NCBI RefSeq assembly: GCF_900103865.1
Contig: NZ_FNII01000002.1
Location: 310,001-374,000, forward strand
Source: Vreelandella arcis
GTDB taxonomy: Bacteria > Pseudomonadota > Gammaproteobacteria > Pseudomonadales > Halomonadaceae
DNA length: 64,000 bases
Direction of reading: 5' to 3'
The translations under genes were made by a program, and so were the position numbers. Below are positions 54,186 to 64,000 of the stretch, piece after piece; positions within the stretch are counted from its first letter, which is position 1, and each line of letters starts with the position of its first letter. A model generated the notes under the pieces. It was given only the letters and a program-made list of their open reading frames with translations, was not told the DNA's origin and ran no database searches.

Positions 54186-55097
54186 TCAGTCGTCCAAGCT
54201 ATCGAGGTAGTCGCCAGCGACTTGATCCGGTGACATGCCATTGACAGCCACGTCAGCGTTGAGCTTTTGAAGCGTTTCAAGGTCTAGCGTGCTGAATACC
54301 CCCTCGAGCAACGGATCAATCGCCGGATAGGTTGCCAGAACACTTTCGCGCACGACGGGAGCAGGTTGATAAACAGGCTGAACCCCCCTTGAGTCTTCAA
54401 GCACCACAAGACCCAGTGCGTTTAGTCCCCCATCGGTTCCATAGGTCATCGCGGCGTTGACGCCACTGGTTTGCTCCGCAGCGGCGCGCATGGTGGCCGC
54501 CGTGTTACCCCCTGAAAGCACCAACAGCTGATCATTGCTCAGCTCAAAGCCATAGGCCTGCTGAAAAGCGGGCAACGCCTGCTGAGATTCAACAAACTCA
54601 GCACTTGCTGCAAACTTAAACTCTCCGCCCTCCTCAAGGTAAGTGGCCAAATCGTCGAGCGTTTTAAGATCATGCGCTTCAGCCACATCGCGACGCACGC
54701 TCATGGCCCAGGTATTATTAGCGCTGGCTGGCGTTAACCACACCAGACCTTCCTGCGCATCGCGCTCGCGAACGGTTTCATAGGCTTTATCAGCATTATT
54801 CCATACGTCGCTGTCGGCCATATCAAAGAAAAAAGCACCGTTACCCGTATACTCGGGATAAAGATCAATTTCGCCTGCTTGCAAAGCGCTACGCACAACA
54901 CTGCTTCCCCCCAGCTGCAAACGGTCTTCAGTGGGGATGCCGTTGCGTTCCAGCGTTTGTATGATCAACTCTCCGAGCACCGATCCTTCTGTGTCGATTT
55001 TTGACGAGACGACGACCGGGTCATCGGCATGCACTGCTGACAGCGGCAAGAGCGTCATACAACCGATAGCGACCATTGATTTTGAGGCAAAGCGCAT
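54186..55097 (-). CDS. osmX: Osmoprotectant ABC transporter binding protein
   Basis: Periplasmic protein of 303 residues (OpuAC/ProX type 2) with a signal peptide of about 25 residues ending at VHADDP. Features are VVVSSKIDTEGSVLGELIIQTLERNG at the mature N-terminus, IDLYPEYTGNGAFFF and MTYGTDGGLNALGLVVLEDSRGVQPVYQPAPVVRE. It binds glycine betaine or a related quaternary solute, which suits a halophile. The frame opens at 55106, but the ATG at 55097 has AAAAGG nine bases upstream. It is first of the four-gene operon. Confidence 0.88.
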   Translation of the reverse strand: MRFASKSMVAIGCMTLLPLSAVHADDPVVVSSKIDTEGSVLGELIIQTLERNGIPTEDRLQLGGSSVVRSALQAGEIDLYPEYTGNGAFFFDMADSDVWNNADKAYETVRERDAQEGLVWLTPASANNTWAMSVRRDVAEAHDLKTLDDLATYLEEGGEFKFAASAEFVESQQALPAFQQAYGFELSNDQLLVLSGGNTAATMRAAAEQTSGVNAAMTYGTDGGLNALGLVVLEDSRGVQPVYQPAPVVRESVLATYPAIDPLLEGVFSTLDLETLQKLNADVAVNGMSPDQVAGDYLDSLDD

Positions 55098-55119
55098 TGT
55101 AATCATCCTTTTAAAATAG

Positions 55120-55132
55120 ACTCTTTAAGAGT
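55120..55132. promoter_or_regulatory. Short perfect palindrome upstream of osmX
   Basis: ACTCTTTAAGAGT is an inverted repeat of six bases per arm around one T. It lies 23 bases ahead of the osmX ATG and overlaps a TATACT-like -10 read on the minus strand (55130-55135). It may be an operator or a 5'-UTR hairpin. Confidence 0.3.
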
Positions 55133-55185
55133 ATATGCCCGTCGTGCGTTGAATTCCGATTCCTACCCAGTAATCACCGCCATCT

Positions 55186-56592
55186 CTAATGGGAAGACTC
55201 GACCACCCAGGTGGTGCCTTCACGGGAATCTTTAAGGACAATCCCAAGATCCGCCAATTCGTCGCGAATGGCATCGGCTTGGGCAAAATCTTTATTGGCT
55301 TTGGCTGCCTGACGCTGGGCAATTTTAGCCTCGATGACCGACTCACTGAGTGCCAGGTGTTGATGCTGCGAGCCTTTCAAGAACGTATCAGGCGCTTGCT
55401 GTAGAAGCCCTAGCACGCCTGCTAACCGCTTCAGCTCAGCGGCCAACCGCTGTGCTTTGTCGGGCGTTTCGGGCTTGGCGCGGTTCACATCACGGGCTAA
55501 GTCAAATAGCACCGCCAAGGCTTCCGGCGTATTGAAGTCATCATCCATGGAGGCCGTAAATCGCTCACGATAGCGATTGATATCCTCGGCATCGCCCGCG
55601 CTAACGGCGCTCACATCTATACCGTCTAACGCCGTATAAAACCGCGTTAATGACTTTCTGGCCTCAACAAGTGAATCCAGCGAGTAGTTAATTGCGCTGC
55701 GATAGTGACTGGCGACCAATAAATAACGCACCACTTCCGGGTCATGCTCTGCCAGCACTTCCCGAATAGTGAAGAAGTTACCCAGGGATTTCGACATCTT
55801 TTCCTGATCAACCCGCACAGCGCCCGCATGCATCCATGTGTTTACATAGGGCTTACCGGTAGCCGCTTCGGATTGCGCGATCTCGTTTTCATGGTGGGGA
55901 AATGTCAGATCAGGTCCGCCCCCATGAATATCAAAGGTATCCCCCAGGCAGCAGGTCGACATGGCCGAGCATTCAATATGCCAGCCAGGGCGGCCATTTC
56001 CCCAAGGCGAAGGCCAGTGAGCTTCGCCGGGCTTGGCTGCTTTCCACAATACGAAATCAAGGGGGTCTTCTTTATGTGCATCCACCTCGACACGAGCACC
56101 GGAACGCATGTCATCCAACTGTCGGTTATTTAGCTTACCGTAGTCGGCAAATTGGCGAACACGGTAATACACATCGCCATTATCCGCTGGATAGGCAAAG
56201 CCTTTTTCTACCAGCGTCTCAATCATGGTGATGATATCGCCAACGTGCCCCGTTGCCCGGGGCTCATGGTTGGGCGGCAGCACATTGAGACGCGCTTCGT
56301 CCTCATGCATCGCCGCAATCATGCGCTCAGTGAGCGCCGTGATGCTCTCGTCGTTTTCGTCGGCACGCTTGAGGATCTTGTCATCGATATCGGTGATATT
56401 GCGCACGTAATTGACATCGTAGCCACGTTCGCGCAAATAACGGGTAATGACATCAAACGCCACCATGACGCGGGCGTGGCCAAGGTGGCAATAGTCATAC
56501 ACCGTCATGCCGCAGACATACATGCTGACCTTGCCCGCCACCAGCGGGGTGAAAGGTTCTTTGCGACGTGTCAGCGTATTATAGATTTGCAT
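55186..56592 (-). CDS. cysS: Cysteinyl-tRNA synthetase
   Basis: Class I aminoacyl-tRNA synthetase of 468 residues charging tRNA-Cys. Zinc ligand and active site start with [23 protein letters not shown] (C28 and the HIGH motif as HLGH); IECSAMS and [24 protein letters not shown] follow; [12 protein letters not shown] near 268 is the KMSKS loop. Length agrees with E. coli CysS (461). Confidence 0.96.
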   Translation of the reverse strand: MQIYNTLTRRKEPFTPLVAGKVSMYVCGMTVYDYCHLGHARVMVAFDVITRYLRERGYDVNYVRNITDIDDKILKRADENDESITALTERMIAAMHEDEARLNVLPPNHEPRATGHVGDIITMIETLVEKGFAYPADNGDVYYRVRQFADYGKLNNRQLDDMRSGARVEVDAHKEDPLDFVLWKAAKPGEAHWPSPWGNGRPGWHIECSAMSTCCLGDTFDIHGGGPDLTFPHHENEIAQSEAATGKPYVNTWMHAGAVRVDQEKMSKSLGNFFTIREVLAEHDPEVVRYLLVASHYRSAINYSLDSLVEARKSLTRFYTALDGIDVSAVSAGDAEDINRYRERFTASMDDDFNTPEALAVLFDLARDVNRAKPETPDKAQRLAAELKRLAGVLGLLQQAPDTFLKGSQHQHLALSESVIEAKIAQRQAAKANKDFAQADAIRDELADLGIVLKDSREGTTWVVESSH

Positions 56593-56603
56593 ATGCCGAT
56601 TCC

Positions 56604-58283
56604 TTAACCTTTCTGCTTGATTTTCGCCCAGCTATCTTTGAGCCCCACGGTGCGGTTGAACACCAGATGATCCGGCGTGGAAACGTGACGATCCGCACAG
56701 AAATAGCCCACCCGCTCGAACTGGTAGCGCGCTTCAGGGCCCGCGTCCGCCAGGCTGGGTTCGCCGATTGCCTGGCAAACGGTCAGTGACTCGGGGTTCA
56801 AATGGTCAAGGAAGTCGACGTCCTTATCGCGATCCGGCTGTTCGACCATGAACAGGTTGTCGTACAGCCGCACTTCCAGCGGAATACCGTGGTCGACGCT
56901 TACCCAGTGAATAACACCCTTCACTTTGCGACCTTCCGGGTTTTTGCCCAAAGTGTCAAAATCGACTGAACAGTGCAGCTCCGTCACCTCTCCTGCGGCA
57001 TTTTTAATCACCTCATCGCAACGGATGACGTAGCTATTACGCAGGCGGACTTCTTTACCCGGAGCCAAGCGGAAGAATTTTTTGGGTGCATCTTCCATGA
57101 AGTCATCTTGGTCGATGTAAATCTCGCGGGTTAAAGGCACTTTACGCGCAGGCATATCGTCACGCGCGGGATGCCCTAGCACGTCATACTCTTCCTCGTG
57201 GCCTTCGGGTACGTTGGTTAAGACGACTTTGAGCGGCTTTAAAACACACATGGCCCGCTGCGCATTATCTTCAAGATCCGAACGAATAGCGTGGGTCAAC
57301 ATGGCAATGTCGACCAGGCCACCGTCGGCGCGGGTAACACCGATCATGTCGCAGAACTTGCGAATGGATGCCGGCGTGTAACCGCGGCGACGCATGCCCG
57401 AGATGGTCGGCATGCGCGGGTCATCCCAGCCATCGACGATCTGCTCGTCGACTAACATTTTAAGCTTGCGCTTAGACGTCAGTGTGTAGTTCAGGTTTAA
57501 CCTGGCAAACTCGATCTGGCGTGGTTTGGCAGGCACCGGCAAATTATTCAAAAACCACTCGTATAACGGCCGGTGATCTTCGAACTCTAAGGTGCATATA
57601 GAGTGGGTCACGCCTTCAATGGCGTCGGACTGACCATGAGTAAAATCGTAGGACGGATAAATTTTCCACTTATCGCCGGTTTGGTGATGGCTGGCATGGC
57701 GGATTCGATACAGGATTGGGTCGCGCAGATTGATATTGGGCGATGCCATATCGATTTTAGCGCGCAGCACCTTTTCACTTTCGCCAAATTCACCCTGACG
57801 CATGCGCTCGAGAAGATCCAGGTTTTCTTCAGCGCTACGCTCACGGTAGGGGCTTGGTTGCCCCGGCTCGGTTAACGTACCGCGATATTCACGAATCTGG
57901 TCGGGTGTCAGGTCATCCACATAGGCTTTACCCTCGCGGATTAGATGCTGTGCCCACGCATACAACTGGTCGAAATAGTCAGACGCGAAACGCACCTGGC
58001 CGGCCCATTCAAATCCCAGCCAATTAACGTCTTCTTTGATAGCATCAATGTAGGCTTGCTCTTCTTTGGTGGGGTTGGTGTCGTCGAAGCGCAAGTGACA
58101 CTCACCACCCATCTGCTCCGCCAACCCAAAATTCAGACAGATCGACTTCGCATGGCCAATATGCAAGAAACCATTGGGTTCTGGGGGGAAGCGCGTCACG
58201 ATTTTTGTGACCTGGCCGCCCTCAATTTCGTCGAGTACTTGGTTGCGAATGAAGTTCGGCGCTGGGGTGGTCTCGTTGGTCAT
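56604..58283 (-). CDS. glnS: Glutaminyl-tRNA synthetase
   Basis: Class I synthetase of 559 residues, equal in size to E. coli GlnS (554). The HIGH motif is in [22 protein letters not shown] (near 33-54); [29 protein letters not shown] and [14 protein letters not shown] are conserved; the KMSKS loop is [10 protein letters not shown] near 270. The C-terminal anticodon-binding beta-barrels are complete. It is 11 bases ahead of cysS on the same strand. Confidence 0.96.
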   Translation of the reverse strand: MTNETTPAPNFIRNQVLDEIEGGQVTKIVTRFPPEPNGFLHIGHAKSICLNFGLAEQMGGECHLRFDDTNPTKEEQAYIDAIKEDVNWLGFEWAGQVRFASDYFDQLYAWAQHLIREGKAYVDDLTPDQIREYRGTLTEPGQPSPYRERSAEENLDLLERMRQGEFGESEKVLRAKIDMASPNINLRDPILYRIRHASHHQTGDKWKIYPSYDFTHGQSDAIEGVTHSICTLEFEDHRPLYEWFLNNLPVPAKPRQIEFARLNLNYTLTSKRKLKMLVDEQIVDGWDDPRMPTISGMRRRGYTPASIRKFCDMIGVTRADGGLVDIAMLTHAIRSDLEDNAQRAMCVLKPLKVVLTNVPEGHEEEYDVLGHPARDDMPARKVPLTREIYIDQDDFMEDAPKKFFRLAPGKEVRLRNSYVIRCDEVIKNAAGEVTELHCSVDFDTLGKNPEGRKVKGVIHWVSVDHGIPLEVRLYDNLFMVEQPDRDKDVDFLDHLNPESLTVCQAIGEPSLADAGPEARYQFERVGYFCADRHVSTPDHLVFNRTVGLKDSWAKIKQKG

Positions 58284-58439
58284 GGTGGTGTTGATAACCT
58301 CATGGTGGATGGTGTGCTTGGCGTCGTCTGCCTTACGCTAACGGTATAGCGCTTCGCGGTGCCACGCAAAACCGTTATTATAACGTGACGCCGATGCACA
58401 GCGCCAAGGCGAACGCCTTTATTGAACAGGAATTTATCT

Positions 58440-58940
58440 ATGATCGTATTACAGACGAACCACGGAGACATCACGATTGCGCTTAATCATGAAAAAGCGC
58501 CCGTCACCGCCGCTAACTTCGAGCAATACGTTCGTGATGGCTTTTACGACGGCACCCTCTTCCATCGCGTCATTGACGGTTTCATGGTTCAGGGTGGCGG
58601 GTTTGATCAAGATTTCAATCAAAAGCCTACGCGTGATCCAATCGAAAACGAAGCGGATAACGGCTTAAAAAATACCAAAGGCACCCTGGCAATGGCACGC
58701 ACCCAGGATCCGCACTCGGCCACTGCTCAGTTTTTTATTAATGTGGGTGATAATAGCTTTCTAGACCACAGTGGTAAAAACCTACAGGGCTGGGGCTATG
58801 CGGTTTTTGCTGAAGTCGTCGAGGGCATGGACGTGGTCAATGCCATTCGAGGTGTCAGCACCACGCGCCGTGGCATGCATGCCGATGTGCCCGCAGAGGA
58901 TGTGATTATCGAGCGCGCTTACATTAAGGAAGCAGAATAG
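58440..58940 (+). CDS. ppiB: Cytoplasmic peptidyl-prolyl isomerase B (cyclophilin)
   Basis: Cyclophilin of 166 residues without a signal peptide. Conserved residues are [15 protein letters not shown] (catalytic Arg near 36), [26 protein letters not shown] and [16 protein letters not shown]. The ATG at 58440 is preceded by AGGA; a longer TTG frame from 58422 is not supported. lpxH follows 14 bases later. Confidence 0.95.
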   Translation: MIVLQTNHGDITIALNHEKAPVTAANFEQYVRDGFYDGTLFHRVIDGFMVQGGGFDQDFNQKPTRDPIENEADNGLKNTKGTLAMARTQDPHSATAQFFINVGDNSFLDHSGKNLQGWGYAVFAEVVEGMDVVNAIRGVSTTRRGMHADVPAEDVIIERAYIKEAE

Positions 58941-58954
58941 TCCCTAGGAGCCCT

Positions 58955-59722
58955 ATGCGTACTCTGCTGGTAGCTGATATGCACCTGAGTAGCGATACCC
59001 CTGAGATTAATCAGGGGTTTTATCGTTACCTAGAACAAACTGCTAAAGGGGCTGATGCCCTGTATATTTTAGGCGACCTGTTTGACGCCTGGATAGGCGA
59101 TGACCTACTCGATACCCCCCATCCCTTAGCCAGCGTCGCCCAGGAAGTCATCGAGCGATTACATAAGCTTAGTAGCGATGGAACCACTGTTTATTTTATT
59201 CACGGCAACCGTGACTTTTTAATAGGTCAGCGTTTCATCGCCGCATGCCAGGCAACACTGTTGTCGGATACCGAAGAAGTCGAGCTCCAGGGGCTTCCTG
59301 CGGTGATTCTTCATGGCGATAGTTTGTGCACCCATGATGAAGCTTACATGGCTTTCCGCCAACAATCCCGTGATCATCAATGGCAGGCTCAAATACTTGC
59401 GATGCCGCTTGAGCAGCGGTTGGAGTTGGCCAAAAGCCTGCGTATGCAGTCTGGCGATGCCAATGCCAAAAAAGCGGAGGCCATTATGGATGTGACCCAC
59501 GAAGAAGTCGTCGCCTTAATGGAGAACTGCGGCGTCGCCACCATGATTCATGGGCATACCCATCGACCCAAGGTGCACGACTTAACCGTGGAAGATGTTC
59601 CCGCTAAGCGTTTTGTACTGGGCGACTGGGATGAACAACACGGTTGGGACATTGTGATAGAAAAAACCGACCGCGCACCACGATTACGCCAGTTCCCACT
59701 GAGCAGCCCACCGTCAGCATAG
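58955..59722 (+). CDS. lpxH: UDP-2,3-diacylglucosamine diphosphatase
   Basis: Peripheral inner-membrane metallophosphoesterase of 255 residues in lipid A synthesis, yielding lipid X. All motifs are intact: VADMHLSS (D8, H10), ILGDLFDAWIGDD (D41), FIHGNRDFLIG, ILHGDSLCTHDEAY and MIHGHTHRP. AGGAG is upstream of the ATG. It is cotranscribed with ppiB and followed by a strong terminator. Confidence 0.95.
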   Translation: MRTLLVADMHLSSDTPEINQGFYRYLEQTAKGADALYILGDLFDAWIGDDLLDTPHPLASVAQEVIERLHKLSSDGTTVYFIHGNRDFLIGQRFIAACQATLLSDTEEVELQGLPAVILHGDSLCTHDEAYMAFRQQSRDHQWQAQILAMPLEQRLELAKSLRMQSGDANAKKAEAIMDVTHEEVVALMENCGVATMIHGHTHRPKVHDLTVEDVPAKRFVLGDWDEQHGWDIVIEKTDRAPRLRQFPLSSPPSA

Positions 59723-59782
59723 CCTTTAAGTGGCTTACTTCATCAAAGCCACCCACCGCCATGCGTCAATCACTGTACAAAC

Positions 59783-59814
59783 AAAAAAAGCCGATCAATG
59801 TGATCGGCTTTTTT
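59783..59814. terminator. Bidirectional rho-independent terminator (lpxH / ppiD)
   Basis: AAGCCGATCA (59788-59797) pairs with TGATCGGCTT (59801-59810) around an ATG loop, with an A-run on one side and six T on the other. It lies between convergent lpxH and ppiD and can serve both. Confidence 0.92.
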
Positions 59815-59835
59815 ACATGGCGGCAAACCTAGCGG

Positions 59836-61656
59836 TTAACGCTCAATTTCCGCATCGCTGCGTAGATCATCGATAAGCCCCTGGATGATCGACTGCGCGC
59901 GTAATTGCTCCGCCATTCGAGCAACAAAACTTTCGCGCTCTTCATCGGGATCGCCTTTAGTCACCTCGTCCAACGCGAGTAGGGCAACGCCACTGGGCAT
60001 CGGCGCTGTGCGGTAGGTGCTTTCGCCCTCTTCAGGGGATGGCATCTTAAAGGCAGCCTGAACAATCAATTGCGAAGCAGTCACAGTGTCTTGGCGCCGA
60101 ACATTATTCGCTTCCAGCCACTCACCGTCGATTGATTCACCGGCTTCCAGCTTAGCCATCATATCTTCAGCCTGCTGTTGTAAGCGCTCTTGCTGCTGCT
60201 GGGCACGCACCGCCGAGGCGACCTCATCCCGAACCTCATCTAAGGGTAGCTGGGCTTGCTCACGGTGCTCTGCAACGCGAACCACCAACCGACGATCTTC
60301 GTCGAGCTCGATCACTTCACTGTTATAGCCTTCCTCAAGCACATCATCGCTAAAGGCCTGCTCCATGACACCTGGTTCAAACAAGACACTATCGCCTTCA
60401 TCGCCTCGGGCCAGCCAGTCACTTTCTTGAAGCGATAGTGATAGATCGTCAGCCACACTTTTTAAATCATCGGCGGCAAAGCTCTCATCGATCAGTTGTT
60501 GAACCTTTTCGTTGAACTCGTCACTCACTTCATCCATCGCCACGGCTTCACGAAGAGCGTCGCGTTGCTCATCAAACGCGGGGCGGTCAATATCGGTGAC
60601 TTTAATGATGTGCAAGGCGTTATCCATCTCCACCGCAGAGGAGGTTTCGCCTTCATCGAGCGAGAAAGCGGCTTCGTCAAAGGCCTCACCAAAGAAGCCA
60701 CGACTGATCATGCCTAGATCACCACCGTCTTCCGCGCTGGCGGTATCGTCCGAGTAGCGTACCGCCGTATCAGCAAAGGATTCGCCATCTTCCAATGCTT
60801 GCAGAGCCTCTTGTGCTTGCTGCTGGGCTTCTTCACGGCTACGTTCATCACCGAACGTAATCATGATATGGGCAACACTGCGATCGGCGTTCTGGTTTCG
60901 CTCGCGCCACGCCTGACGAAGCGTTTCTTCGTCTACTTCAATACCGCTGGCCATTTCGCGACGATCAATTAATACGTACTCAAGGCGCACTTGCTCGGGC
61001 CGCTTAAAACGCTCGGCATTTTCTTGGTAATAGGTTTCAAGCGCGTCTTCGCTAATCTCAACCTCGCCTTCAAGATCATCGGCATCTAATATCAGGTAAC
61101 GAAAACTACGCTGCTGGCGCTGCAGTTCCGCTAGGCGCTGGCGTTCACTATCCAGCGTGAAATCGCTGAACATGAGGCCCTGCTGCAGTTGTTGTCGCTT
61201 AACGTCCACTGCCAGCTCTTCACGAAATGAAAGCGGCGTATAGCCGGCACTGGATAAACGGTTACGGAAAATGTCCGATGAAAACTGTCCGTCCTCGTTT
61301 TGAAATTCAGGAATGCCAAGAATCAGTTGATCAACTTGGTCTTCCGATACGTAAAAACCACCCTCTTCGGCGTATTGCGTAAGCAGCTTTTGGGTCACTA
61401 GCTCATTTAAGACGTCGCTGCGCAATTGGCGCTCTTGCTCGGGAGGCACTTGCCCTGAACGCATCGCGCGTTGAACTTCCATTTCAACTTGTTGGCGCAT
61501 GATGGGCTCGCCATTCACGCTGACTTCTTGATTAGGATCGTCGCCAAACAGGCCGAACAAAGATTCCACTCCAAAGAGCGCCATGGCTGCCACCATGACC
61601 CCAATAATAATCTTGGCTCCCCAGCTTCTGGATCCATCTCGAATACTTTGCAGCAT
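59836..61656 (-). CDS. ppiD: Periplasmic folding chaperone PpiD
   Basis: Inner-membrane-anchored periplasmic chaperone of 606 residues. One helix (about 14-38, KIIIGVMVAAMALFGVESL) is followed by a SurA-like N-domain (about 45-200) and a parvulin domain (about 255-355; SVAHIMITFGDERS, ALEDGESFADTAVRYSDD, GFFGEAFDEAAFSL). The parvulin is probably weakly active, as in E. coli PpiD. The gene follows lon and hupB in the usual order. Confidence 0.92.
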   Translation of the reverse strand: MLQSIRDGSRSWGAKIIIGVMVAAMALFGVESLFGLFGDDPNQEVSVNGEPIMRQQVEMEVQRAMRSGQVPPEQERQLRSDVLNELVTQKLLTQYAEEGGFYVSEDQVDQLILGIPEFQNEDGQFSSDIFRNRLSSAGYTPLSFREELAVDVKRQQLQQGLMFSDFTLDSERQRLAELQRQQRSFRYLILDADDLEGEVEISEDALETYYQENAERFKRPEQVRLEYVLIDRREMASGIEVDEETLRQAWRERNQNADRSVAHIMITFGDERSREEAQQQAQEALQALEDGESFADTAVRYSDDTASAEDGGDLGMISRGFFGEAFDEAAFSLDEGETSSAVEMDNALHIIKVTDIDRPAFDEQRDALREAVAMDEVSDEFNEKVQQLIDESFAADDLKSVADDLSLSLQESDWLARGDEGDSVLFEPGVMEQAFSDDVLEEGYNSEVIELDEDRRLVVRVAEHREQAQLPLDEVRDEVASAVRAQQQQERLQQQAEDMMAKLEAGESIDGEWLEANNVRRQDTVTASQLIVQAAFKMPSPEEGESTYRTAPMPSGVALLALDEVTKGDPDEERESFVARMAEQLRAQSIIQGLIDDLRSDAEIER

Positions 61657-61707
61657 GTTTGCCTCAGATATACTCAGCTAAACGGGTCGCCCTAACGTGT
61701 GGGCTAG

Positions 61708-61745
61708 AAAATAACATGGGCGCATCGCGGTTGCGATGCGCCCAT
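61708..61745 (-). terminator. Rho-independent terminator downstream of hupB
   Basis: A perfect 13-bp stem (61716-61728 with 61733-61745; arms ATGGGCGCATCGC) with a four-base loop, followed on the minus strand by GTTATTTTC. It begins 22 bases after the hupB stop and separates hupB from ppiD. Confidence 0.8.
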
Positions 61746-61767
61746 AGATTATACAAACGCGGACAAA

Positions 61768-62040
61768 TTAGTTAACGGCGTCTTTCAAGGCTTTACCGGC
61801 TTTGAAGCTAGGCACTTTTGCCGCACTGATCTGAATTGGCTGACCTGTCTGCGGGTTACGGCCAGTGCGCGCAGCACGTTCTTTAATCGCGAAGGTTCCA
61901 AAGCCCACCAGTGAAACGCTATCGCCTTTTTTAAGGCTATCGGTGACAGACTCCACCATGGCATCCAATGCGCGGGTTGCCGCTGCTTTTGGTATATCGG
62001 CAGACGCGGCAATGGCTTCAATCAGCTCAGACTTATTCAC
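61768..62040 (-). CDS. hupB: Histone-like DNA-binding protein HU-beta
   Basis: Nucleoid protein of 90 residues. [11 protein letters not shown] at the start, [25 protein letters not shown] (the DNA-binding arm region, about 40-65) and [16 protein letters not shown] are typical. The start is GTG with AAGGGGTGAAGT ahead of it. A strong sigma-70 promoter is 83 bases upstream. Confidence 0.96.
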   Translation of the reverse strand: MNKSELIEAIAASADIPKAAATRALDAMVESVTDSLKKGDSVSLVGFGTFAIKERAARTGRNPQTGQPIQISAAKVPSFKAGKALKDAVN

Positions 62041-62122
62041 ACTTCACCCCTTGACTGTTTCAAAAAAAATGGCTCTAACGGCATGGTCACCGATGTAATC
62101 GACGATCAAAGCATAGCAGCGT

Positions 62123-62152
62123 TTTATAGCAATGCCTCGAAACGACTGTCAA
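62123..62152 (-). promoter_or_regulatory. Sigma-70 promoter of hupB
   Basis: On the minus strand TTGACA (62147-62152) and TATAAA (62123-62128) are separated by 18 bases: a perfect -35 and a 5/6 -10. It gives a 5' leader of about 75 bases before the hupB GTG. Confidence 0.85.
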
Positions 62153-62230
62153 GCGACCCTGCCCGAATGTGCCCGCCATAACGGCATTGGGCAATGATAC
62201 AAACAAAATATCGGCGGTTATTCAGCGCTG

Positions 62231-64000
62231 CTAATGTGTATTGGCAACGGCAGTACTACCGAAAGCTTTATCCGTTTTAGGTAGCGGCGCACCTTCTAAA
62301 GGCTCGTCGGCTAACGCCACGGCAAGCACATCGTCAATCCAACGTACCGGGCGAATATCCAATGCTTCCTTGATATTGTCCGGTACCTCTTTGAGATCAC
62401 GACGATTTTCTTCCGGAATCAAGACTATCTTTATACCACCACGGCGGGCTGCCAGCAATTTCTCCTTTAACCCACCTATCGGCATAACCTCTCCACGCAG
62501 GTTCACTTCACCCGTCATCGCCACCTGACACTTTACGGGACGCTGGGTATAGGCCGAGACAATGGCCGTCACCATCGCAACCCCGGCACTGGGCCCATCT
62601 TTAGGGGTAGCACCTTCAGGGACGTGAATATGCAGGTCTTCTTTCTCGAAACGCTCGGCATCGATACCGTAGGCCTCTGCCCGAGCACGCACCACGGTTT
62701 GCGCGGCACTGACGGACTCTTTCATGACATCGCCCAGCGAACCAGTCTTGTTGATACGTCCTTTGCCAGGCGTTACCACCGACTCGATATTAAGCAACTC
62801 GCCACCGACCGATGTCCATGCCAGCCCAGTGACACGGCCAACTTGATCATCTTCCTCGGCAAGCCCGTAACTATAACGCCGCACGCCTGCGTAATGCTCA
62901 ATATGCTTGGCCGCCAGCAGATTCGGTGGCTGTTCGTCTTCGTTTACCGCAGAAGGCTCTATACGCTCGCGTAACACTTTACGACACACCTTCGCAATTT
63001 GGCGCTCCAACTCACGCACGCCTGCTTCACGAGTGTAGTAACGAATAAGCTCCAACAGCGCCTCGTCTTCAAGCGCCAACTCATCATCTTTCAACCCATT
63101 GGCTTTCAACTGCTTAGGCAACAGGTACCGTTTAGCAATCGCCAACTTTTCATCTTCGGTGTAGCCAGGCAGTCGGATAATTTCCATGCGATCCAACAAA
63201 GGACCCGGAATGTTCATCGAGTTCGCCGTACAGATAAATAGCGTCTCGGACAGGTCATAATCTAGCTCTAAGTAGTGGTCGCTAAAGCTATTGTTCTGCT
63301 CAGGATCCAGTACTTCTAAGAGCGCCGAGGCGGGGTCGCCACGATGATCCATGCCTAATTTATCGACTTCATCGAGCAGGAAAAGCGGGTTTTTAACTCC
63401 CGCACGGCTCATACGCTGCATCAACTTACCTGGCAATGAGCCAATGTAAGTACGACGGTGCCCGCGTATTTCTGACTCATCGCGCACGCCGCCAAGAGCG
63501 AGACGCACGTATTTACGATTGGTCGCTCGCGCAATCGACTGACCTAGCGACGTTTTACCTACCCCAGGCGGTCCGACTAAACACAGCACGGGCCCCTTCA
63601 TCTTCTTTACGCGCTTTTGTACCGCCAAGTATTCCAAGATGCGCGCTTTTACTTCCTCAAGACCATAGTGGTCTTCATCAAGCACCTGCTGGGCTTTCTG
63701 TAAATCGTGCTTAACGCGCGTGCGTTTTTTCCAGGGCACCGCCACCAGCCAGTCCAAGTAGGAACGAACCACGCTTGCTTCAGCTGAATTCGCCGCCATC
63801 ATTTTGAGCTTATTCAGCTCTTGTGTGGCTTTCTCAGCGGCCTCTTTTGGCATTCCCGACGACTCAATCGCCTGCTCATATTTTTCAGCTTCATTGGGTA
63901 CATTGTCGAGCTCGCCCATCTCTTTTTGGATGGCTTTCATTTGCTCGTTCAGATAGTACTCACGCTGTGTCTTTTCCATCTGCTCTTTGACACGCGAGCG
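62231..64000 (-). CDS. lon: ATP-dependent protease Lon, 5'-partial
   Basis: The C-terminal 589 residues of the Lon protease; the N-terminal substrate-binding domain lies beyond base 64000, and the frame stays open to the edge. The AAA+ module has LVGPPGVGKTSLGQSIARA (Walker A), PLFLLDEVDKLG (Walker B) and the sensor region; the protease domain has DGPSAGVAM with the catalytic Ser and GGLKEKLLAARRGG with the catalytic Lys. It degrades misfolded and regulatory proteins. Downstream hupB and ppiD follow in the standard order. Confidence 0.96.
   Translation of the reverse strand, partial: RSRVKEQMEKTQREYYLNEQMKAIQKEMGELDNVPNEAEKYEQAIESSGMPKEAAEKATQELNKLKMMAANSAEASVVRSYLDWLVAVPWKKRTRVKHDLQKAQQVLDEDHYGLEEVKARILEYLAVQKRVKKMKGPVLCLVGPPGVGKTSLGQSIARATNRKYVRLALGGVRDESEIRGHRRTYIGSLPGKLMQRMSRAGVKNPLFLLDEVDKLGMDHRGDPASALLEVLDPEQNNSFSDHYLELDYDLSETLFICTANSMNIPGPLLDRMEIIRLPGYTEDEKLAIAKRYLLPKQLKANGLKDDELALEDEALLELIRYYTREAGVRELERQIAKVCRKVLRERIEPSAVNEDEQPPNLLAAKHIEHYAGVRRYSYGLAEEDDQVGRVTGLAWTSVGGELLNIESVVTPGKGRINKTGSLGDVMKESVSAAQTVVRARAEAYGIDAERFEKEDLHIHVPEGATPKDGPSAGVAMVTAIVSAYTQRPVKCQVAMTGEVNLRGEVMPIGGLKEKLLAARRGGIKIVLIPEENRRDLKEVPDNIKEALDIRPVRWIDDVLAVALADEPLEGAPLPKTDKAFGSTAVANTH

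Noticed and set aside
62041..62230. Strong terminator downstream of lon
   Set aside because: Only interrupted stems without a T-run are visible; transcription may continue into the hupB promoter region.

Overview
The window looks like the chromosome of a moderately halophilic gammaproteobacterium, most probably Halomonas or a close relative (Halomonadaceae). This is an inference from gene content and order: lon-hupB-ppiD, glnS/cysS/ppiB/lpxH, dnaQ-rnhA-gloB-mltD, yejABEF, an osmoprotectant ABC transporter, and a CvrA/NhaP2-type cation/proton antiporter. There is no rRNA, CRISPR array or intact insertion sequence. One tRNA (Ser, anticodon TGA) is present.

Region 1 (1-10260) is a catabolic module for arginine or guanidino compounds. 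A minus-strand operon encodes a guanidinobutyrase/agmatinase-type ureohydrolase, a YjiH-like membrane protein and a 5-guanidino-2-oxopentanoate decarboxylase (AruI-like, cut by the window edge). A clear sigma-54 promoter precedes it. The divergent gene is a PAS/AAA+ sigma-54 activator, and three related palindromes lie between the two. A TetR repressor, a four-gene PotABCD-like ABC importer and a metallo-beta-lactamase-fold hydrolase follow.

Region 2 (10324-14048) holds ychJ, a TVP38/DedA-like membrane protein and an unusual fusion of a metallophosphoesterase-like domain with a GT4 glycosyltransferase. Region 3 (14076-18680) is an accessory stretch abutting the 3' end of tRNA-Ser. It contains decayed phage genes (VRR-NUC fragment, lambda-type phosphatase, tiny ORFs), a chloroperoxidase-like gene remnant, strong hairpins, and a GC-rich AraC/hydrolase pair.

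Region 4 (18826-45738) is mostly housekeeping: antiporter, an orphan NMT1-type binding protein, an exonuclease/GIY-YIG fusion, ybfF, yhhQ with a probable preQ1-I riboswitch over its ribosome binding site, prpE, an ArsR regulator, sohB, nudC-dnaQ-rnhA, gloB, mltD, the yejABEF peptide importer, rsuA-yafV, rarD, a chemotaxis receptor and a SulP transporter.

Region 5 (45755-55097) has a branched-chain 2-oxoacid dehydrogenase operon (E1alpha, E1beta, E2). A Hanks-type protein kinase gene follows 12 bases downstream in the same orientation. Next comes an osmoprotectant ABC operon. Region 6 (55186-64000) has cysS, glnS, ppiB-lpxH, ppiD, hupB and the C-terminal part of lon.

The observations most worth checking are the kinase next to the E1 subunit with conserved phospho-serine positions, the riboswitch, the triple operator with the sigma-54 promoter, and the phosphoesterase-like/glycosyltransferase fusion.
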